The notes under the pieces are model-generated. The model was not told the DNA's origin. It was given only the letters and a program-made list of their open reading frames with translations, and searched no databases. 64,000 bases of DNA, taken from assembly GCA_023105745.1 (NCBI GenBank), contig JALGQZ010000009.1, positions 34,586,409 to 34,650,408 on the forward strand. The letters are read 5' to 3'. Each line of letters starts with the position of its first letter. Within the stretch, counting starts at the first letter, position 1. Position numbers and translations under genes: made by a program. This document shows positions 25,489-37,746 of this stretch, in pieces. The stretch is from Austropuccinia psidii (lineage: Eukaryota > Basidiomycota > Pucciniomycetes > Pucciniales > Sphaerophragmiaceae).

Positions 25489-28400
25489 CATATGGGTCCT
25501 TCCACAGGTTTATCATTCATAATCTGGACTTGATGAAGTGCAGCACCCAGACCATCCCCTGATGCATCAATATACAGTTTAAAGGGAAGTTTAAAATATG
25601 GCATCAGTAAGAGTGGAGCAGTTGTCAAGGCTTTTCTCAAAGCTTCAAAGGCTATGACTTTGCTAAAGGTAATTTCAAAAACTTTGTCTTTGTCATGTAA
25701 TTTATAAAGAGGTATTGCTATAGATGCAAAATCTTTAAAATTTTACCTGTAATATCATGCAAACCCCAAAAATGACTGAATTGCTTTTATGTTCTGAGGC
25801 ATAGGTTTCAGCAATACTGCTGCAACCTTATTTTTGTCAATTCCATAGGATAAAACAGATACCATATGTCCCATTGTTTTGAGTTCTTTAAATCCAAAAT
25901 AGAATTTCCTTAGAGAAGGTTTCATGTTAACAGATTGGTTTTTTGTCAAAGCTGTGGATAACATGTACACATGTTCTTCCCAAGTTTTGGAACACCCAAT
26001 AATGTGATCAATTCAAATGATTAACAATTGTTCTGAATGTTCTTCAGGGAAGGTTCCATTCATCATCGATTGGAAGTGTGAAGGTGCATTCTTGATACCC
26101 AAAGACATCCTCAAATAGTCATATACTCCACAATGAACAATAATACTCAAGTATTTTCTTTCCCTTGGTGTTCCCACATTCTGATTAAATGATTTAAGGG
26201 AATCCATCGCGGCTCTATACATTGCTTGAGATATCTGGTTAAGGGCGATTCGGATTTTTGGCATTGGGTACCTGTCTTGAACAGTGTAAGTGTTCAGAGC
26301 TCTAAAGTCCCCAACCATTCTAGAGTTTCCATTATGCCATGCCACTATGACTGGTGTAGGTATTTCCACTTTCTTATTGTGGCCAACCTTTCTTATTAAA
26401 CCAAGGTCTAGAAGTCCTTTAATATGAATTTCTAGAGCTTCTCTTGATTTGGAACTTTCTGGATATGCAGGTCTTCTTAAGAGTGGTGGATAAGGTCTCT
26501 CAATAGTAAGGATGATGTAAACTTCATGACCAATAATTGCCCCCAAAGGCTCTTTGTCTGATGCAAATGCTTTTCTGTGGTCATATAAAAGGGCAAAAAG
26601 TTCATTTTACTGTTTTCTCAGTCAGATGAAGGATTATTTCAGCTTCACTTAACTATTCAGATGTCAATCTTTCTAACGCTAAGCTGACTGGTGATACTTT
26701 ACTTACTGTAATTTGTCATTTAAATGGTAAAAAGGCAAATTTCTGAAGCTTATTGTCTCCAATAGTAAAGTTCTTTCCTTGTTGTTATGTAAGTCTATGA
26801 TATACATGATCAAATAGTAATTTCCAAATATGAAATGGGTACTAGAGCAATTTTCCATAACAACAAATTCAACAGTCATTCTTGAATTTCCATTGATACG
26901 TGGGAATATGAAAGTAATGTCAAGGAATCCCAATTATTTCATTGGATTACTTTCAATTTTGAATTCTATGCCATCAATTGGTAACAATTGGTCTTTCAAA
27001 TTTGGTGCACAATTTTTAAGAAAAGATTTTCCAATACAAGAGCAGAAGGCTCCTGGGTCAACTAAAGGTTTAGTGAGTTTCTTTTCAATTACCACTTCTG
27101 TTATACAGGAGCTGCCAGCTGTATAACCATTTCCTCAGTTTGGCATAGTCTTGATAAGCTGTACATTTTGAATTTTTGACAAATAAAGTTGACCATTGCT
27201 TAATTGTGGCAAGTGGGAATAGGCTTCCATGATGTCAAAGGTGGAATCATTATTTTCTGTATCTTTTGAAGATTCCAAAAATGTTTATGACTCATCATCT
27301 TAAGTGTCTTGAATTATATTATAATCTTTTTCAACATCAGGTTCTCTTTTAATCTAAATTTAATTGACTTTCCCCCTTTTTGGACATGTAGTGGCTAAGT
27401 GGGTGCTGCTTTGGCAAATACGGCTTTTCCTGATTGTATCTGCAGATTTGTATTTCAAATTATTACCATTTTCTTTGGGGTTTTTGTCCACACAATATTT
27501 CCAAGGTGTATTAAACCTGTTTTTGAGACTCAACCTACTAGAACCAATCCTGGTTTTGGTGTTTACTTCTTCTGATACATTAATAATATCTTCTGCTGAA
27601 GATTTTTCAGTAGTCCTTCTTTTGACAGCATGCTCCAAGTCACCTCCACATTGTTTCAAAATCTTTCTGTGAATCATAAATTTGGGAATGTCAGTATACA
27701 CTTGTGTTAATCTGTCTTTCTGTTGGCAAAACCATAGCAAAGCTTTGTCTTTATCACAATTGAATTTGGTAGATTGAAAGGTTGTTTCCACTTGGAACCT
27801 CCAAGCATCATTGGCCCATTTGTTGATAATTTTTGTTTTCCACCAAGTCCAACTTTGGTGTCGATGGGCTTGTCCCAATTTGATATGCCATCTCTGAGCT
27901 AATCAGGTAAACAAGGTGTTAAATCTTGCTGTTACCAATCTGGTTGGTAATTCAAAATTTCTTTAATCATTTCAATTCCTCTGATGAATTAAATATGGTC
28001 ATTTTCTCCTTCACCACTGAAGCGTGGCCATTCTTTAAGTATTGCTACTTTTTTCAGGAGTACTTGGACCATTGATGGTTCCAAGGTATGAAAAGAAGTG
28101 GAAAATTCAATTTTTAACTGTCATTTTTCCACCTCCAATACTTGTGGATTTGGAATTCTTGTGCCCTCATTCTGATTCAAAGGTGTAGAAATTCTTGGTA
28201 AGGTGTGAAGTAATTGTTCATTATCATTCATATTACTATTGTTACACATTTGGGAATTTTAGAATTCATGTTGTAAACTTTTTATTGAGCTTATTAAATT
28301 GGTTTTATGATTATGCAGTGTTTGTGTTTGCTCTTGCCATATTTCTGTTTGTCTAGTATTATCAGAGGTGATCCACTTCAACTTCATTGTTAATTTTGAT

Positions 28401-28511
28401 ATTTCTTCTTGTGAGGTGTCAAAACACTTTTTCAAGGAAATTGTGTATGTCTTTACTTCAGTAAATGATTTTTAAGTATTCTCAAGAACATTTTTGTTCT
28501 TCCCTTTGATA
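25489..28511 (-). pseudogene. Gag-Pol pseudogene of element C (3' part of gag to RNase H)
   Basis: Read from 28511 downward it encodes a decayed relative of the A/B Gag-Pol. Gag segments are at 27878-27360, with WTWWKTKIINKWAND and a knuckle that has lost its first cysteine (ICQSSTHLATTC). A protease remnant lies at 26933-26703, RT at 26546-26013 ([21 protein letters not shown]) and a further RT/RNase H piece at 25970-25755. The RT catalytic YIDD is lost: the equivalent position (near 26010) has a stop followed by IDH. Many stops and shifts. It continues at 12204 beyond element B. Confidence 0.85.
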
Positions 28512-28516
28512 GTATT

Positions 28517-29109
28517 TGTTAGCTTCCGCCTCTTTTGTGGCTTCTAGGCCAAAATATTAGCAATTTAATAAACTAATATGAAGTGAAATACTATTTAAAT
28601 GATTTGAATAGACGCGTCACTTATTTTGATATGATGTACTGTTGGAATTAAGGCTTCAACAGTAGTAATAGTTTGTGAAAAGTGGATTCAATCACTTTAA
28701 AGGTGAGAGCGCTAAGATTTCTAAAATAAAATGTAAGTGAATTTGATTGTAAAAAATATTTTTTGTAAGAGCTCTGAGGAGTAATTCAAAGAGAATTAAT
28801 CATATTTAAATATTTTAAATACAAATTTGAAATTCAAATAATATGAAAGAAATTTTGTTCAAATGAAGAAAGATCTGTTATAACAACATGAACAGGTATA
28901 ACAACAAGATTAATGACATAGTGGAAACTTTATACTAGGACATATTTAGTAACCAGTCATAGCAACAAGAATCAATTAATATTACAATAATAAGAAATTT
29001 AAGTATTTGAAATTTGTTACAAAATTTTGAAAGAAAATGGGACAAAATCTTAAAGAAAGTGATTGAGGTCTGTATAGCAGGTAGAAGTTTACATGCTTGC
29101 AGGCTCACA
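28517..29109 (-). repeat. LTR of element D (3' copy on the minus strand)
   Basis: 593 bp, homologous throughout to 30465-31056. Its minus-strand start TGTGAGCCTGCAAG shares the first eight bases with the LTRs of families 1, 2 and H but is otherwise unrelated. Confidence 0.85.
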
Positions 29110-29255
29110 TTTGGTAATACTAAAAAAAAGATTTAGTCAAGTAAAAAATTATAGCTTTCTTGTATTCTTTTAATGATTTTCTGTATATATGTATCTGTAT
29201 GATAAAAGTGGTTTCTGTCCTCTGTAGAGTAATAGAAAAATTTTAAAGTGCCTTT

Positions 29256-29480
29256 TTAGATTGTGTTCAATATGCCCTCACAATATTTTTCTTCTTGTAG
29301 TATGTCTTTTATTGTTGTATCTACTTTACTCATCCAAGTATTTGAGCTGAGTAGGTGGTAGACATCTTCTTCATTGTCAATGTGAGTGGTAATATTTTTT
29401 AATGTGGTTGATACTCTTTGTTTTGTTGAAATGGGTTGTTTTTTTATTTTTCTTTCAATGTATTTTAAAATTTTATTCAA
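29256..29480 (-). CDS. Small ORF in element D, unknown
   Basis: 74 codons, lysine-rich at the start (IERKIKKQPIS) and acidic later. It lies downstream of the 182-codon ORF on the same strand. Between them a third short frame (about 29637-29520) is cut by an A-run, so the three may be pieces of one Gag-like protein broken by frameshifts. I do not recognise a family. Confidence 0.35.
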   Translation of the reverse strand: MNKILKYIERKIKKQPISTKQRVSTTLKNITTHIDNEEDVYHLLSSNTWMSKVDTTIKDILQEEKYCEGILNTI

Positions 29481-29628
29481 TATTGTTTCTTCTTTAATTT
29501 CAGTAACAGTTGCATCTATTGTTCCTTCTTTTTTTTAGTAACAGTCATTGTTGCAAGCTCAACTTTGTTGGTATTGGAGCTTGTACCACTGGTAGTAGGT
29601 TTATTACTACTCAAGGTTCTTTTGTTAT

Positions 29629-30177
29629 TCATTGTTGTTGTTTTTTTTGAATGCTTGGATTTCTATTTACTTTGATGGCGTTCGCGTTGATTCTTTTACT
29701 ATTAAGATTAGTATTATACACCTCTTTTGTAATGATCTCCTTAGCCATAGTACTCTTATCAATAGCCTTAGCAACAGAGGTGGTTCTGTAGGCTGTATTG
29801 GTACCTAATTCATCTTTGAAATTTGATTTATACTGTTTTGTCTTTGTTTCCATGGTTTTTTCTTCCAAATTGGGCTTATACTTGACTTCTGCCACCGTAC
29901 TTTCACCTTTATTCAGTTTATTTTCAGGAAGCTGATTATTCACAGTCGTAGTTGGCTGTAAAACACTGCATTCTGAATTTGGAGTGTTAGAGAAATGAAA
30001 AAGCTTCCATCTTTCCAAATGGGTAGTGGGAGTTCTTCCGCGACGCTGACAAGAAGAATGGTTGCAAGAATGGTTCCTGGTCATCATTTTGGATAGATGA
30101 CCAGTAACAATGCTTATGTCTTTCATGAACAACGAAAGGCATTGAAAAGCTTCAATTTCATGGGGGGCTATAGTCAT
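29629..30177 (-). CDS. 182-aa ORF in element D, unknown Gag-like basic protein
   Basis: The largest ORF between the D LTRs. Its N-terminal third holds several His and Cys residues (RNHSCNHSSCQRRGR), the middle and end are rich in K, T and N, and it ends KKQQQ. There is no signal peptide, membrane segment or enzyme motif. It is placed where gag would be in a minus-strand element, so a particle- or RNA-binding role is a guess. It may be a remnant. Confidence 0.4.
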   Translation of the reverse strand: MTIAPHEIEAFQCLSLFMKDISIVTGHLSKMMTRNHSCNHSSCQRRGRTPTTHLERWKLFHFSNTPNSECSVLQPTTTVNNQLPENKLNKGESTVAEVKYKPNLEEKTMETKTKQYKSNFKDELGTNTAYRTTSVAKAIDKSTMAKEIITKEVYNTNLNSKRINANAIKVNRNPSIQKKQQQ

Positions 30178-30464
30178 TGAAGCTTGATTACTGCTGTTGG
30201 AGAATGGTAATTATGGTTTCAACAAGAGGTTTGAGAAAACTACAATATTTAAATTTATAACTTTGGTATTTCTTCTTCAAAATTATTAAAAAATTAGGAT
30301 ATTATAGTAATAAAAAAAATGAGAATTTTGACGTTGATTCTTGATTTTTGATGGAAGAGTAGGTTATTAAGGAAGATTATTAGTTGGGTATTCAAATGTC
30401 TAATTAATTTCTTAGATGTAATTAATTAATCAATTGAATCTAATATAAACTTTAATATATTAAA

Positions 30465-31056
30465 TGTTAGCTGGCACCTCTTTCATGGCTTCAAGGCTAA
30501 AATATTAGTAATTTAATAAACTGATATGAAGTGGAATACTATTTAAATGATTTTAATAGACGCTTCATTTATTTTAATATGATGTACTTCTGGAATGAAG
30601 GCTTCAACATTAGTAATAGTTTGTGAAAAGTGAATTTAATCACTTTAAAGGTGAGAGCGCTAAGATTTCTAAAATAAAATGTGAATGATTGTAATTGTAA
30701 AAAATATGTTTGGTAAGAGCTCTGAGGATTAATTCAAAGAGAATTAATCCTATTTAAATATTGTAAATACAAATTTGAACTTAAAATACTATGAAATAAA
30801 TTTTGTTTGAATGAGGAAAGCTCTGTTATAACAACATGAGCAGGTATAACAACAAGATTAATGAAATATTGGGAACTTATACTATGAAATATTTAGTAAC
30901 CAGTCATAGCAACAAGAATCAATTAATATTATAATAATAAGAAATTTAAGTATTTGAAATTTTTTACAAAATTTTGAAACAAAATGAGACGAAATCTTAA
31001 AGAAAGTGATTGGGGTCTGTCTAGAAGGTAGAAGTGTACATGCTTGCAGGATCAGA
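30465..31056 (-). repeat. LTR of element D (5' copy on the minus strand)
   Basis: 592 bp, direct repeat of 28517-29109. Its minus-strand start has drifted to TCTGATCC from the TGTGAGCC of its partner. Confidence 0.85.
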
Positions 31057-31061
31057 GTACT

Positions 31062-32293
31062 TATGGATTGTTTTATTCTTGTTTCACTTATGTCATCAAT
31101 ATCGAATCTAAAATATTTGTCTATTAAATCTTTAATAATGGCAGATTGTTCATTCAATTTATTGCCAAATTAATTGTCATTATTGGAAGGTTTAATTTCT
31201 CTTAAAACCTTTTCAAAACACATAAGTGTCTCATTTATTTCGCTCAGAATTAAGTTTTTTGTTTTAAGCTTGTTACAAATGGATCAGTTTTTATCAGAAA
31301 CATGAGTTCTTAGGTCATTGATAGATTCAGACAACTCTGGGGGGGAATCAAAAATGTCAGAGTTCATTTCTGATTTTTTCAGCTGGCTTCCTTCTTTTTA
31401 TGTAATTCAATCATTGTTCTTGCCATCTTAAATACATTTTCCCTGCCATCCCTCTGAATCTTTGGGATCCTGTAATGCTGGATGTAAGGCTTGAAACTTG
31501 CAAGTGTTGGGATGGCCCAGGAGCTTCCTCACAGTCAGCTAGGAATTCATGTCGTTTTTCCACAGATCTGCAAGGATCTGACACTCTTTGTGCTAAAATG
31601 CATTGTTGTAAGCCTTCTGGATGGCTTTCTATATGTCCACTGAGGCTCCTTGTGGTTGTGTCAGCTCTGTTTGAAGGTTAAAAGTATTATGAGTTTCAAA
31701 ATGATATAATTTTGTGTTTTGGAAGTCATCAACTGACCCATGTCCTTCTGCCATGATCATGTCTATGAGCTTTTTTGGAGCTGCTTGAGGGGTTATAGCT
31801 GGCTCCTGATCTGGTTGAAGGAATAATTATGATTAAAAAAGTTTAAAATAGTAATTTTACGTCAAAAAACTTACTATTTGCCAAATTCTTTGCTTTCTGA
31901 AGGGTAATAGCTATGTTAAAATTAATTAATTAAAAAGAAATTGGTTCTGGTTGATCATTCTGAGTTATAATAATTGTACTATTATGGTCAGAAGTAGCAG
32001 TACTTGCAGGAATAATACTTGTTACTGTTGAGGCTGTTTAAATATTTTCTTGTCTTACCACATTGTCAGACACTAAAATAAATGAAAAGACAATCAATTT
32101 AGTAAAAAAAAGTATTTTTCAAAGGAATTGAAAAATATAAGCCTCACTTATAATATGAAAAAAGAATATTTTTTATGGATTGTTTTGAATTATAAGTATT
32201 TTTTTTATGTTTTTACTTTTTTCAATATACAAGGAGGATCAAAAAATAAAAAAACCAATTTCACAGGTAAAATATCACCGCTGGGCCCCCAAA
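31062..32293 (-). pseudogene. Leader and 5' gag of element C
   Basis: Read downward from 32293 it begins TTTGGGGGCCCAGCGG (primer-site region) next to the LTR, followed by an AT-rich leader. Broken gag sequence then follows, with a coiled-coil-like stretch ending at LNEQSAIIKDLIDKY (31157-31062), where element D interrupts. Stops prevent a continuous frame. Confidence 0.65.
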
Positions 32294-34088
32294 TGTAAGG
32301 TGTGCATATGAAACATTGATTAAAAATCAAGTAAACTTCCTGTCCTCAAAATTTTTATAAGGTGGCATTTAATTAAACAATAGTATGAAATAGTATTTTA
32401 AAGAGAAAACACACCAATTTTATATTTTTTAACTTTATAAGTTCAAAACAATAATATTTTAAAGATTTATTGTTTTACCATCAATAAAAATGTATCCAAA
32501 AATACTCTACAAGAGATATTTAAGGCTACAAAAGAAATTTATTCAAGAGCAATTTCAATTTCAATTAATTGAAGAAAGAACTGAAAGCAATCAGTTAAAG
32601 AACAAATTCTTTAAAAAGGTATTTAAGAGAAAACACTCCCAAAAGTGACCAGAGCAAATTTGGAAACAAAATGACAAAGCTAACAGTGATGAAAGATGCT
32701 TTAATTCACTTATGGGGTGGCTCAAGAGGTAAAATGATCATAAGAGTTACAAAAAATGATTGTAATAATATTTTAACGTGGTTGAAAGGTTTAAAATGAT
32801 ATAAGAGTGGTGGTTGGAATCTTTTATTTCTTGGTTTAACAGTGTTTAAACTAATTATGAAAGGAAAAGATTCTAACATGAGGAGAAAAGTGGGGAAATG
32901 AAGGCATTCTTTTATAGCAATCAATTTTCTTGCTCCAAAAGTAATATTTGATGTTTTCAGTCATTGAAAACACTTTGAAAACAGAAAAGCCGGCTATGGC
33001 ATCATTGAACCCTGGTTTAGGCCAAAAAGGGCTGGGTTTAGCCATTTTGGACACTTAACTCAGCCATTACTATAGTGAGACGTGGTCTAGATGCTTCAAA
33101 ACACAGCAGACTGTGTCTAAGAGACGTAGAAACCAGCTAAAAATGTGTTTATTGATATTTTTTCAGCTTAAGGGTAGGTTACCCTCTTGGCAACAGTTAA
33201 AACTGCCCTGGTTGGTCTCAAAACCTCATCATGAATTAAGTCACAGACCTGTGACTCAATTCCAGGCAAAAAGTGATGAATTTTTGCAATTATTTTGACA
33301 TCCCATGCTTTTCAGCAAGAATTTTTGGGGTCTGGCTCCCCCTTAGAGCTAGGGTTCCTTTACCCCAACAATTAATCTTTCCAATTTATTTTTTCTTTGA
33401 TTCCTCATCATGTAATACATTTGTAGTTTACACAAGTACTTCAATTGAATTTTTAAAGTAAAAAACTGGAACAATTGATATCTCATATTTGAATTACAGT
33501 TCACTTATGCAATACACCTGCACTTTTTGACATTTCAATTGAAAATACTTCAATTTCTCCCAACTTTCAAACACCACACAAAAACCCAATTTTAACACAA
33601 AAATCAATGGTTAACACCACATTTGGTGTGAAGAACTTAAGGGTTTGAGGATTTTAAACTTTTGTACAGAAAATAGTAAAAACTTAATATACGCTTATTT
33701 AGAGTTGAGTTACAGAAATTTCACCACGAGGTGACCCCACCTTATTTTTTATGGGCAATTGAATGGTGAAGTAACTTTCTTATGTTGATTTATTGGATAA
33801 AAAGTCATGATATAGTTTATGTAACCTTTTACCGCAATTTTTTCAATTTCATTAACTTGATTAAAAATTCATTTTTACTTAATTGTTTCAAGAAAAAATG
33901 CATTTTCACAATTTCAAAATTTAATGTGATTTTATTTCAATAATTGAATTTTTATTCTTATATATAGATTTTTATTTATATTTTAATTTTTATTTTGATA
34001 ATATAAATAAATCCATTTTTTTTATATTTGTATATTATTTTGTTCTTTGCGGTCTTTTGGGTATATGAAAAGACCTCTAAGGCTCACA
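32294..34088 (-). repeat. 5' LTR of element C (family 2)
   Basis: 1795 bp, on the plus strand TGTAAGGTGTGC...AAGGCTCACA, homologous to the solo LTRs at 7158-8991 and 13893-15733. It is followed on its minus-strand 3' side by the primer-site block, which marks it as a 5' LTR and fixes element C on the minus strand. The partner 3' LTR starts at 12044. No gene is seen within. Confidence 0.88.
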
Positions 34089-35686
34089 AATTCACCTGTC
34101 TCTAATCAGTCTGAACCATTCTTTTTGGCAATCATGCAACAAATTATTCAAATTAGGGCCAATCTTCAAGAAGCTTCAGCTTCTGAAGCATCGAGAACAC
34201 CAGCCTTCAAGACTCCATCTATGAAGGCACCAGAATGCTTTTTTGGGACTCAACCCTTCAAAGTCAGAAGTTTCATTCAGTCATTCCAGCTTATTTTTCA
34301 TAATGATCCAGAACATTTCTCTCAAGACCGAAAGAAAGTACTTGATGCCGCTTCATTTTTCATTGGAAGCACTGCAAATTGGATTAAGCCTTAGCATTCC
34401 AATCTTACCAATCAAGACCCAAGCTACCTTCTCAATTCTTGGACTTTTTTCAAATCAAAACTCTTTAACCTATTTGGGGACCCAAATGAAGTTAGAAAAG
34501 CTGAAGAAGAGTTGGATTCCTTGAGAATGAAAGGAAGTGGACATATCTCCTTATAAATTGCCAATTTCAGGAGTTTGGTCTTGGGAATTGGATATTGGGG
34601 TGAAAGAGCAATCATCCATCATTTCAGGAAGGGATTGCCATTCAGGATTTTGGTCCAATTAGCCTCCCATCCTTTAACAATTGACTCTCTTCAAGACTTA
34701 ATGGCTATTACCCTGGAGCTTGATACCAGGTAATATGAGAGGCAAAAGGAGAAGGGTCATTTTCAAGAGAAGAAGCCAGAAGCCTCAAAGTTAAATTCTT
34801 CTCACCCTCAAAGTTCTTCAAGCTCCAGTAAAAAGAAGAAGAAGAATTTTCAGAAGAGGGGCAAGCCCCATTCTTCTTTTCTGAATAAATATTTGCAGTT
34901 GGTGAATTCCAAAAAAGAAATAAGAATCAAGGAGGGCTTATTTAACGATTGTGGTGGGAAGCATAGTCTTGAGTCCTGTTTCAAAAGACCCCAAACCCAG
35001 GTTGCCCAACCATCAGCCAAATTTCCTAGCCAGGAAAAAGCCTAAGTAAAGATCATGTTGTGTTCAATGGTCTTCACTGCTTTCCATCCAGAGCACAATT
35101 GTGTATTCTGAATACTGGTGTCAAAAATTCTTTTATATTTTTTGTTTTTACTCTCTTTCTGATGTTTTTTAGTGTATTATAATTGATTCTTGTGCTACCA
35201 ACTCATTTATTGCAAAGACGTTTTCTCACAAGTATTGTTTGACTATGTAAGAAATCCCAAAGAGGATTACTATTATCATTCTGGACTCCTCTGAGTCCCT
35301 TTTCTTATTTGTGACTCACCATAACAAATATGTGGTTGAGCTGCCTTTCTTCCAAAGATTTGAATGCAAATTTTTAGTCATTGATACTCCCAAGGGAGAA
35401 GACCTCATAATGGGCTTTGACTTTCTCAATCCTTTTAATAAATCTCTTGATTGGAGGCACGGGCTGATCACCTTTAATTTTGATCATAAGGACTATTATG
35501 ATCCTCCAAAAACTTTCAGTAATTACTTTCATTCTGCCAAATCATGTGCAGCTCTGGTTGGTTATTCTAGAACACCATCATTTCCATCTTCTGTCCATAT
35601 TCCTTCCCTTAATTCCCATACATAATTACGTTCCTCTACAGATGAAGTCTTCAAAGAGATTCAAGATGTTGGAGAAGAGACCTCAA
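34089..35686 (+). pseudogene. Gag-protease pseudogene of element E (second gypsy family)
   Basis: Coding traces of a different Ty3/gypsy Gag. A capsid-type segment (MKAPECFFGTQPFKVRSFIQS...LIFHNDPEHFSQDRKKVL) is open at 34047-34394, then broken by stops that include a TAG after NWIKP. A serine/lysine-rich linker, a knuckle remnant (CGGKHSLESC near 34950) and a protease-like segment (35311-35625, MGFDFLNPF) follow. It ends in DEVFKEIQDVGEE at about 35686, where it abuts the truncated element F in opposite orientation. Element C inserted at its left side. The product would be the structural Gag; this copy is dead. Confidence 0.8.
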
Positions 35687-35925
35687 TGAAAAAGATTTCA
35701 AGACAATTTCATAAATAAAAATTATTTTTAACTTTAAAATGAAAGAAAAAAAATATTAAATCAATATATTTTAGAACTTAAAAATATATTAATTATTTTC
35801 AAAAAGGTTCAAAAACACGCCAAAACCTCCAAATATGAGATATTGGTAGGTATGGTAGTTTAAAATGAAGTCTAGAATATGATTAAAGCCAAGTCTATGG
35901 TTAAAATCATGGCCAGGCCCCCAAA
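35687..35925 (-). other. Truncated leader of element F
   Basis: Read downward from 35925 it matches the leader of element B from 16744 (TTTGGGGGCCTGGCC, then AT-rich) for about 240 bp and stops after the TTCATTGAG segment. Everything downstream (gag-pol, 3' LTR) is gone; the join is directly to element E. Confidence 0.8.
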
Positions 35926-37448
35926 TGTAAGATGTGACTATGAAACTGATGATAATATTACTATTAATCAACAGTACTATGTCTGTTCTTATGAAATATA
36001 ATAATAAAAATTATTATAACCACAATTAAATAATTATAAAATTATTTCTTTCACGTGTTATACACTACTAGTGATTATAACAGTGAGAAGTAATTGTCTA
36101 AAAGAATCAATTACAAGAAGAATTTAATAATAAAAACTTCTTTTATAAAAATAATAAAATTATTTTAATATATAATTATCTTTTGCAAGAATAATTATAA
36201 AGATAATTATTGAAGAAAACTATTACTAGAGAAAAACCTTAAGAATTAAAGATTAATCACTCACTACTATTCCAAAGAGCTTATTGAAAGATAATATAGA
36301 GAGATTTGACATAGAATTGTGGATTTAAGGGATCAAAATGAATTTATAAGATGATTACAACAATATATAGTTGGATTCTATGATTTCACGTCTTTCTGAT
36401 TGATTCTGAAAGAATTAAAACACTTAAGAATAGCTGTAACTAATACTTACTTGTTGGTAACAATGATATAAAATGATAATAAGATGATTTGGAAAAAACA
36501 GCAAGAGGAGGCCTCTTTTAAGTCAACAACCACTCACAGAGGCGTGCCATGGAGCAAACTGAAAAACCAGTGAGTGAGAAAACAATAAACCTTTTTGGTT
36601 TATTGATTGCATCATTATTTGTCACGTAACATTATCATAATTACTTATTTGATGCTTTTACGTGATTACCAACCCCAATATGGTTAAGAATAAAAGTAGT
36701 AACATCTGTAAATCTTCTTTTATTCCAAAATAATCATTGATTTCTCAAAGTTATAAATGTTATTGCCAATTTCATCACAGGTTGTAATTACTGTGAATTT
36801 TCAAAGATTCAGTGTTTCACGTAGAATGGTCAAAAATGGACTGTAAGTAAAACTTTTAATGAATATGGATCCCAAAAGGGTTTTAATTACTCTTTTAGGG
36901 TCTAGTCATGAACAGTCATCAAGAATTGACGTGGTTACAGGAGTCTAAGTAGCTCATTACCTCCTTGGCACGTCAAAATAGCAGGTTGTTTGCTATTTTC
37001 TGGTGTTTTACAGTAGTTGTAACTTGGTAACCAAGTTCCCAAAGAGGTTTAGTTTACCAATTGGGTCAAGATCAGCCATGGAACCAAGCTTTGGAGCTAT
37101 CCACGCCTCTGAGGCCTCAGAAGTTGGGTACCCTGGCTCTCTTTGATGTCTTTTGTCCCCCTTGCCTATTTTTCACGTCAAAATAGAAAATTAAGCTTAA
37201 AGTGAGATATCCACTATGGGTGTACCAAAAAGTCCATATAAGAATACCATGATATTAAGTGCTCAAAACATGCATAACACTATTCTTAGTGTGTATGTAA
37301 CATGGGATTTGTCACTTTCCCATTATTTTGGCGTGAAATTAAGAAAAACAAAAATTTTCACGGATCTCTTATGTGGTATTGAAGTATTTTCCATTTTACC
37401 ACCTCAAAGAGTTAATTTGAGCTTATTCACTCTATGGAGCTACCCTAG
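35926..37448 (-). repeat. LTR of element F (family 1), part 1
   Basis: Reverse-oriented family-1 LTR: TGTAAGATGTG at 35926, continuing to the TAG at 37446-37448. It resumes at 58218 after the DNA transposon. Including part 2 it is about 1722 bp, some 200 bp shorter than its relatives owing to a deletion near 36855. Confidence 0.88.
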
Positions 37449-37494
37449 CACCAGGGCGAATCTCGTGTCAATCGTCGGCAATTGACTTCACGTC
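37449..37494 (+). repeat. Left terminal inverted repeat
   Basis: 46 bp starting CACCAGGGCGAATCTCG. It pairs with the reverse complement of 58169-58214 with three mismatches (positions 10, 18 and 32). It is preceded by the TAG target duplication. Confidence 0.95.
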
Positions 37495-37565
37495 AAGCAA
37501 ACGTCAAGCAGGATAAAAGTCGAGCCCACGTCAAGCAAAAATCAAGCGAACGTCGAGCACACGTC
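37485..37565 (+). repeat. Left subterminal repeats (CGTCAAGC / CGTCGAGC)
   Basis: Five or more close-spaced variants of CGTCAAGC occur directly inside the left repeat. CGTCA-containing motifs also cluster inside the right end (58060-58110). Subterminal repeats of this type bind the accessory transposition protein in plant CACTA elements; binding here is inference. Confidence 0.6.
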
Positions 37566-37746
37566 CTACTCTTGTCTTACACCAAATCCTGTGACATCCA
37601 CCAATATTGGTTCCGCTGTGCCTTCAACTCAGATTCCTCACCACCTGATCATCCCGCAACCGTCCAATGGTTGGTAAAAATTACCCAAGACCCGCCTGTT
37701 TGCAAACACACACATCAAAGAGGTCCTTCAGCCAGTCTTGATGTAG

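Larger units (their letters stand above)
28512..31061 (-). mobile_element. Element D: short non-autonomous LTR element inside the gag of element C
   Basis: Two direct repeats of 593 bp (28517-29109) and 592 bp (30465-31056) run TGTTAGC...GGCTCACA on the plus strand, i.e. TGTGAGCC...GCTAACA on the minus strand. They flank 1355 bp with no protease, RT or integrase. The flanking 5-mers GTATT (28512-28516) and GTACT (31057-31061) match 4/5 and are the probable target duplication. A T-tract before the minus-strand TGTGAGCC, as in elements A and H, and minus-strand ORFs favour minus orientation. It interrupts the coding trace of element C gag. Confidence 0.8.
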
